Assembly: GCA_028554795.2 (NCBI GenBank)
Contig: CM068829.1
Location: forward strand, 133,364,825-133,428,824
DNA: 64,000 nt
Direction: 5' to 3'
From: Sinohyriopsis cumingii
Lineage: Eukaryota > Mollusca > Bivalvia > Unionida > Unionidae
A model generated the notes under the pieces. The model ran no database searches. It was not told the origin of the DNA and saw only the letters and a list, made by a program, of their open reading frames with translations. Both the position numbers and the translations under genes were made by a program. Position 1 is the first letter of the stretch, and the number at the start of each line of letters is the position of its first letter. Shown in pieces: positions 59,641 through 64,000 of this stretch.

Positions 59641-60350
59641 TTACAACTCGTTAGAGAACCGTTTTCGAAAATGGAGTTTCACCGTGACTTTCCCTTTGGT
59701 GAATGAAATATTTTGTCCCAGATCTCCTTTTATAGCAATGTTGACAGTGTCAAAATACGACTTATTGACGGGCAAATAATGAGGATGTACAAATTCGCGG
59801 TGAACGTGATAAGTGTTTCCACCTTCCTTGTCAGCGACCGTGGCAGAATCCACTTTGAAAGGAATGACACGCAGTAACGGTACGGAGGTGTGTCCCACCA
59901 CATTGTACTCCACCACATCGGAGTATACAAAGATCAAATTCAGTCCTTGGTTCATTTCTACTGGGAAACGAAATAACTTGGTAAAAGAATCGTTGTCGGA
60001 AATGATTGACAATTCGTTTTTCTTTATTATTGCCATCCTCATGTCGATGTCCCCGCCCAAGATGTCAAACAATTCAGGACAAAATAAAATAGACATGATT
60101 TTACCCCGTCAAATTTCATCAGGAAGCGTCGAGTAACTTTGTGGTACTCCCGGGTGACACTTTTTCTGACACTTTCCAAAGCTTTAAGAAGCACGACATT
60201 AAACCTGGAGGCAATGGTGTTCACCAAATCTTGACCACTGAAATAATAGCCTGGAGGAATGATCAAGTGATAGGTCCACTTTTGAGTTTGTTCATTATAG
60301 GTTTTATTCTCATATTTTAAATTATTCAAGTACTTTTGCATTTGCTCGTC
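59641..60350 (-). mobile_element. Polinton penton-type minor capsid protein (fossil)
   Basis: LNLIFVYSDVVEYNVVGHTS, VPLLRVIPF, HPHYLPVNKSYFDTVNIAI and VTVKLHFRKRF are family blocks of the single jelly-roll minor capsid protein encoded beside F54H12.2-like genes. The upstream piece with WTYHLIIPPGYYFSG is the N-terminal region. The gene is broken. Confidence 0.8.
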
Positions 60351-60414
60351 ATGAACTTCGACCGTACTTGGGTCGGGTGAATGGGTAAGGTTAAGTAAAA
60401 TTGGTTAGGGTGGC

Positions 60415-60830
60415 TCATAATTCCAGAGTTCTGTGACTGTCCGAGGGGTTAGTGGAAGTCAGAGGAGTGTCTCCGCCCAAAATAGGGCTGTTGTTGGAGT
60501 GGTGACTGGCACTGGCACTGGACACAAGGTTCCCGTTGTTCCCGTTCGAGGAGAATTTCAGGGAGGGATTGGGAAGAAGGTAACCGATGCAACTGCTCAA
60601 TAAAATGGTCCACAATTGTTTGTCTCCTTATTGCAAACTCAAATTGGCAATGGCTGCACCGATGACACGATACATCACAAAGATTTGGCAGAAAAAGACG
60701 ATTTGCGTTTTAGGCACACGTTCTCCACACCACACCCACAAGGGTTGTTTCTGTAAATCTTGCTGAGAAGAACTGGGTGAAGGAGTGGTAACAGTAGATG
60801 AGTCTGTGTGAAAGGGTATGATGGTCACTT
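60415..60830 (-). mobile_element. Polinton small membrane protein (fossil)
   Basis: IVFFCQIFVMYRVIGAAIANL is one hydrophobic segment and LWTILLSSCIGYLLPNPSLK a second. The LLSSCIGYLLPxPS block is characteristic of a small two-span protein seen in many Polintons. A Ser/Asn-rich tail follows. It seems broken once. Function unknown. Confidence 0.65.
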
Positions 60831-61420
60831 CTTTTTATAGTCGATGACTTGCGAAGCGTCGATCCAAGAATCAAAACTGGGTGGATATCCTTTCCAACGT
60901 ACTTTGACTTCTTTGACAGGTCGTTTGCCCACTTTACGGGTTCTGCGTTCGAGAATGCTTTCGATGTCGTACACGTCGTCTTCTTTTTTGGTGACACGTC
61001 GTAACTCGGGCAAATAAAACCTTCCTTTTAACACTTCTCCTTTCATGTCTTCCAATTTATAGACGGTAGGATGACGGCCATGCACTCGTCCAGTGGAAGT
61101 CAATGGTACGACCCAGGCAAATTTGAAAAAGACATCGATGACACAAAACAAATATTTGTAGCCACGATTGTAAGTGGCCAAATGAGAGACATCGGCTAAA
61201 TCGGCCTGCCATTGATGATCGATGCCTTCCACTTTGGTGCGACTTCTGGTAAACTTGCGTCGAATGGGTTTGTGTAAAGTGTAAGTGGCTTGTTCTTGTA
61301 ACTATCGTTGCACTTGAGGTAAACGGAGACTTTTCAGTTGAGTTTTGGCAACACGATACAGTTTTTGAACTCTCCGTAACCTGCAGGATGGGATGGATTG
61401 TAGTAAATGCTGGCTAACAC
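60825..61420 (-). mobile_element. Polinton integrase with C-terminal chromodomain (fossil)
   Basis: IDHQWQADLADVSHLATYNR followed by GYKYLFCVIDVF matches the first catalytic Asp block of retroviral-type Polinton integrases. YNPSHPAGYG upstream matches the conserved N-terminal YYDPxHPxGF. The end, VKEVKVRWKGYPPSFDSWID, is a chromodomain (VKWKGYxxxxxSW), which may steer integration to marked chromatin. The gene is broken. Confidence 0.88.
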
Positions 61421-62055
61421 TTTTTCCATTTTTTTTGTAAATAAGCCACCCACTCTTTGAGGATGCTACTCTTTTTCTCGTGTGGTATTTTCTTGGTTTG
61501 TAATGCTTTGCGTGTCCGACCAGCGATAGGTGTCGAAGAGGAGGATGTCTGAACAGGGGATATCGGTTCTTGTTTCACTTCTGTCTTCACTTTCTTTTTC
61601 TCTTCTGATGAAGAAGGGGTGGTCATCATCTTTTTAATCCACCCAATTCTGGAGGTAGGTGGTGTTGTTAACTTGCGTACATTTTCTGGAGGAGTTTGAA
61701 ACCCTTCTTCTTCTTCTCCTGCTTCTACTTTTTCTGTCTTGGTCACTGGTAGTAGTAGTGGTGGTGGTGCTGGACATTTCATTAAGGTCTTAAAATATTT
61801 CAGAGTGGGCAGAGCTGTTTCGTCTGAAGCTTTCTGGTGAATGAGTTGCAGTCGTTGCAAGAGTTGACCGTACTTTTGCGATTTTTCTGTTTCAGACAAA
61901 TCTTGGCGATTAATCAAGGACTGCAATTCGTGTTGTAACTGGGACATCTCGGTCAAATGGGGATTGGGAGGCAAATGTGGGGTCCGCTGTTCTTGCCAAC
62001 GATGGTATTCCGTCCATCGTTTGTAAGGCACTAAAGCTAGTTTTCGTCCTTCCAA
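61414..62055 (-). mobile_element. Polinton coiled-coil protein (PY-like), role unknown
   Basis: A 213-residue frame opening MEGRKLALVPYKRWTEYHRW, then a helical LQHELQSLINRQDLSETEKS region and a Ser/Lys-rich tail ending WVAYLQKKWKK. The xxLVPxxRW start plus a DLSxxEKxxxYxQxLQR segment recurs in Polinton proteins of unknown function. The frame appears whole. Confidence 0.6.
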
Positions 62056-62103
62056 TCGATGTCAAGGGTTACGTCTGAGATCTTGAGACTTCAGAGGTCA
62101 TTT

Positions 62104-62529
62104 TTATCTTGTTCCCACGAGTCTTCCCAACATGGTTCCCAAGACTCCTTTCAGTAATGGGCCTAACAAGAGGATTAAAATTCCTCCACGTTGAACCAAC
62201 ATCTTCTTCTTTTGACGAATGGGGATTTTCTTTTGAACCATTTGGCGAAGAACGTGACGATGTTTGCCTAAGCATTGTTTCTGGTGTTTGGACAAAGAGA
62301 TCGTGCCTTTCAACACGTTCAAACAACATTCGCACACAGTATCGATGACATCTTTGGAGGCCGATTGAATGAGTTTTTTTCGCATGGGTGGAGAAGCTTT
62401 GGACAGGACAGATAACATGTCCCCATGTTTGACTAAACGAGGAGGCAGTCCTTTCCTTTTCTTTCCTTGGGGTTTAGAAGAGGAATGTTTTTTGGAGGGT
62501 GACATCTTTGCTTGTTGGTTCCGGAACAT
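62104..62529 (-). mobile_element. Polinton conserved basic protein (core-protein-like)
   Basis: A 141-residue frame with LSKASPPMRKKLIQSASKDV, VCECCLNVLKGTISLSKHQK and KKMLVQRGGILILLLGPLL. The ICECxxNVLxGNVxLSxxxK and LVQRGGxLxxLLxPxL pattern is widespread among Polintons and adintoviruses. It may be a DNA-condensing or membrane-active virion protein. The frame appears whole. Confidence 0.75.
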
Positions 62530-62543
62530 TCACCAAAAATACA

Positions 62544-62720
62544 CTAACGTCGATGTTTAAGCACACGCCCTTTTTTCTTTTTTTTTTTACTATCCATTTG
62601 TAATAAAGGTGACAATGTGTTTTCCAAAATCGCCAAGGAATCCTCCCCTTTGGTGACCCTCTTTTTCTTTGAACGACTGTATCTTTTCTTAGGGTAACGT
62701 CGATGCTTGGCTAAGCGCAT
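62544..62720 (-). mobile_element. Polinton span: very basic 58-residue frame
   Basis: Opens MRLAKHRRYPKKRYSRSKKK and closes KKKKGRVLKHRR. Such short Arg/Lys-rich frames in Polintons resemble adenovirus core peptides (pVII/pX type) that package DNA. The assignment is by composition and position only. Confidence 0.45.
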
Positions 62721-62914
62721 TGTCGGATGACGAGACTGTATTTGTCTCTATCTTTTTTGACGATAGTGACTGTGTGCACTTCTTTAAGGTGACATCTTTT
62801 TGGGAGTTCAGGAGCACAAAAAACACTGATAACCCTATTTTCTCGCAGCCCTTTTTTATACTGCAACGCGTCGCCACTGATTGTCTTTACGTCGTATCAA
62901 CTTGAGGACAGGCA

Positions 62915-63375
62915 TCACACGTCGTGGAGCGGACTAAATCGAGTCATTTCTTGCTTGGACAAATCCAGTAAACTCTGTAACATGCCCGATCTCTCTTGGA
63001 CTTTGATTTTGGGAGCATGTATTTTGTGAGTAGCTGCCACTGACACTAAAGAGGACGGTGTCGCCACTGGAGGAGAAGTTCTTGGAGACATGGGCTTCCA
63101 TGGGGTCATCAACGGAGAAGTGGATGAACCTGTGGCAACCGGAGACGCGGTCACCGTCGTTGCAGGTCGTGATTTGCGAATGTAAGGTTGCGTCCTGGCC
63201 AAAGTGCCTCTCTTGTGACTAGTTTTCTGTGGGCTTTTCTTTTTCGGAGGACATCTCTGTTTCTTTTTCTGGGGACTTTTCTTTTTCCGGGGTTGTGACC
63301 TGGTCTTGACACCGTTGCTGTTTTTCTTCTTGGGGCTTCGTTTGGCTTTTTTCTTGGGGAGAACTTTGGGAGCAT
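62915..63375 (-). mobile_element. Polinton span: Ser/Thr/Pro- and Lys/Arg-rich coding pieces (fossil)
   Basis: Two overlapping minus-strand frames. One is Pro/Thr/Ser-rich with PWKPMSPRTSPPVA and a C-terminal GMLQSLLDLSKQEMTRFSP. The other is strongly basic (SPRKKPNEAPRRKTAT). They are probably parts of one or two virion-associated basic proteins. No family was recognised. Confidence 0.4.
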
Positions 63376-63710
63376 TAGGATCCCATCTTAAGAGGGAGCG
63401 AATGATGACACCTCCTAGAGTACCGCTCCCTCCAGCATTTCAAAATGATTTGCTTTTTGGTTTGAGTGTCTATGCAGGGATCGGCCAGTTGGGTCAAAGC
63501 TACTTTGTTTCTATCAAAAAAGCGTGTGGTTTGATGTGGAATCTGAATGATGCCTTGCAGTAATTGACGTGCTATCACCGTGAACCATCGTAAGACTTCA
63601 ATAAGACTGACTTCTAAGACACGAGCACGTATTTGTGGATTGTTTTCGCGACTGATGCCATACAAGGCACGAATCAATTTGACGGGAAGATGAGACTGAA
63701 AGGACGTCAT
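63375..63710 (-). mobile_element. Polinton conserved helical protein of unknown role
   Basis: A 111-residue frame with LPVKLIRALYGISRENNPQI, VLEVSLIEVLRWFTVIARQL and LLQGIIQIPHQTTRFFDRN. It resembles a small helical protein found next to the ATPase in many Polintons. Function unknown. The frame appears whole. Confidence 0.5.
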
Positions 63711-63767
63711 GTTGACGCTGTGTGAGACAGACGAAAAGTGTCCGAGGTTTTTATAGATTTTTGGGGG

Positions 63768-64000
63768 CTAAGTCGAGGACGGAGACATGTACAGGACAGG
63801 CCCTCCGTCTTGACACCAGTGGTGAAACAAATGGGTGAGAAATTGCAAATAATCGGGGGTAGTGGGTTTCAAATCGACGAGTAAATAGGCGTGTGGAGTT
63901 TGAGTGGCATCGTCGTACGCCTGAGTGAGCCACGGAGTTCCTGTTTGGCTAAGATGTAAATGACACTGACATTGCGATGATGCCCTTTGCGCGTAAACCA
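63768..64000 (-). mobile_element. Polinton packaging ATPase, C-terminal part (fossil, cut by the window edge)
   Basis: WFTRKGHHRNVSVIYIL and AYLLVDLKPTTPDYLQF resemble the KGxHHRxxSVIYIxQN and YLLIDLKPDTPDxLRxR blocks of the FtsK/HerA-type genome-packaging ATPase of Polintons. It is broken here, and the nucleotide-binding part would lie to the right. Confidence 0.75.

Larger units (their letters stand above)
54905..64000 (-). mobile_element. Polinton (Maverick/adintovirus-like) element, broken, continues beyond the right edge
   Basis: Nearly every recognisable gene reads leftward, as expected of one insertion. In order from the right edge: packaging ATPase end, several small basic proteins, integrase with chromodomain, membrane protein, penton-type capsid protein, basic protein, major capsid protein, Cys/His protein, adenain-type protease, tandem arrays and a DNA polymerase B tail. 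The major capsid gene looks whole, while integrase, penton, ATPase and polymerase are broken; I judge at least five breaks in total. Terminal inverted repeats and target duplications are not identifiable in the window. Age: younger than the polymerase relic at 9 kb. G+C is higher than in the surrounding host DNA. Confidence 0.9.

Overview
This is AT-rich animal nuclear DNA with long introns, dense microsatellites, two tRNA-headed SINE families, several short DNA transposons, LINE remnants and Polinton (Maverick) fossils. A lophotrochozoan, most likely a mollusc, is the best guess. It rests on a Mieap-type gene (a family I remember as expanded in molluscs) and on SINEs ending in (ACA)n after a GGCGTTAAAC core. 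The organism call is inference.

Left part (1-10 kb): four exons, all joining in phase, encode the C-terminal Mieap/SPATA18 domain of a mitochondrial quality-control protein. The first exons lie left of the window, and the last exon ends inside a GC-rich hAT-like repeat. From 4 to 8.8 kb I see only simple repeats. At 8.8-10.0 kb on the minus strand lies an old, badly broken fragment of a Polinton-type DNA polymerase B.

Middle (10-50 kb): mostly a repeat graveyard. It holds an L1/Tx1-like LINE relic (about 11.3-15 kb), an SGNH-hydrolase-like relic (17.1-18.8 kb), exons of an unnamed gene ending in a C2H2 zinc finger (22.1-24.7 kb), and a local duplication inside that gene. It also holds two hAT MITEs with 8-bp target duplications, a hAT transposase relic (26.3-27.3 kb), a higher-order satellite whose units carry telomere-like CCCTAA motifs (30.8-33.1 kb), a pogo/Tigger relic (39.5-40.2 kb) and two further MITEs (47.1 and 48.7 kb). 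Eight SINE-1 and six SINE-2 copies are scattered through the window, several with clear target-site duplications.

Right part (50-64 kb): three phase-compatible exons (50.2-52.0 kb) encode a Ser/Thr-rich N-terminus and a coiled coil. They look like the front half of a second Mieap-like gene. Next come two related GGACAATGGGAA arrays (52.3 and 55.3 kb) around a 5'-truncated RNase-H-bearing LINE. From about 54.9 kb to the right edge is a Polinton on the minus strand. Its recognisable parts are the PolB tail, adenain-type protease, double jelly-roll major capsid protein, penton-type minor capsid protein, membrane protein, chromodomain integrase, several small basic proteins and the end of the packaging ATPase. 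The capsid gene looks whole; several other genes are broken, so the copy is a fossil of moderate age.

The host genes may cooperate only in the sense that both Mieap-like halves would act in mitochondrial turnover. Most of the rest is parasitic DNA layered over time.
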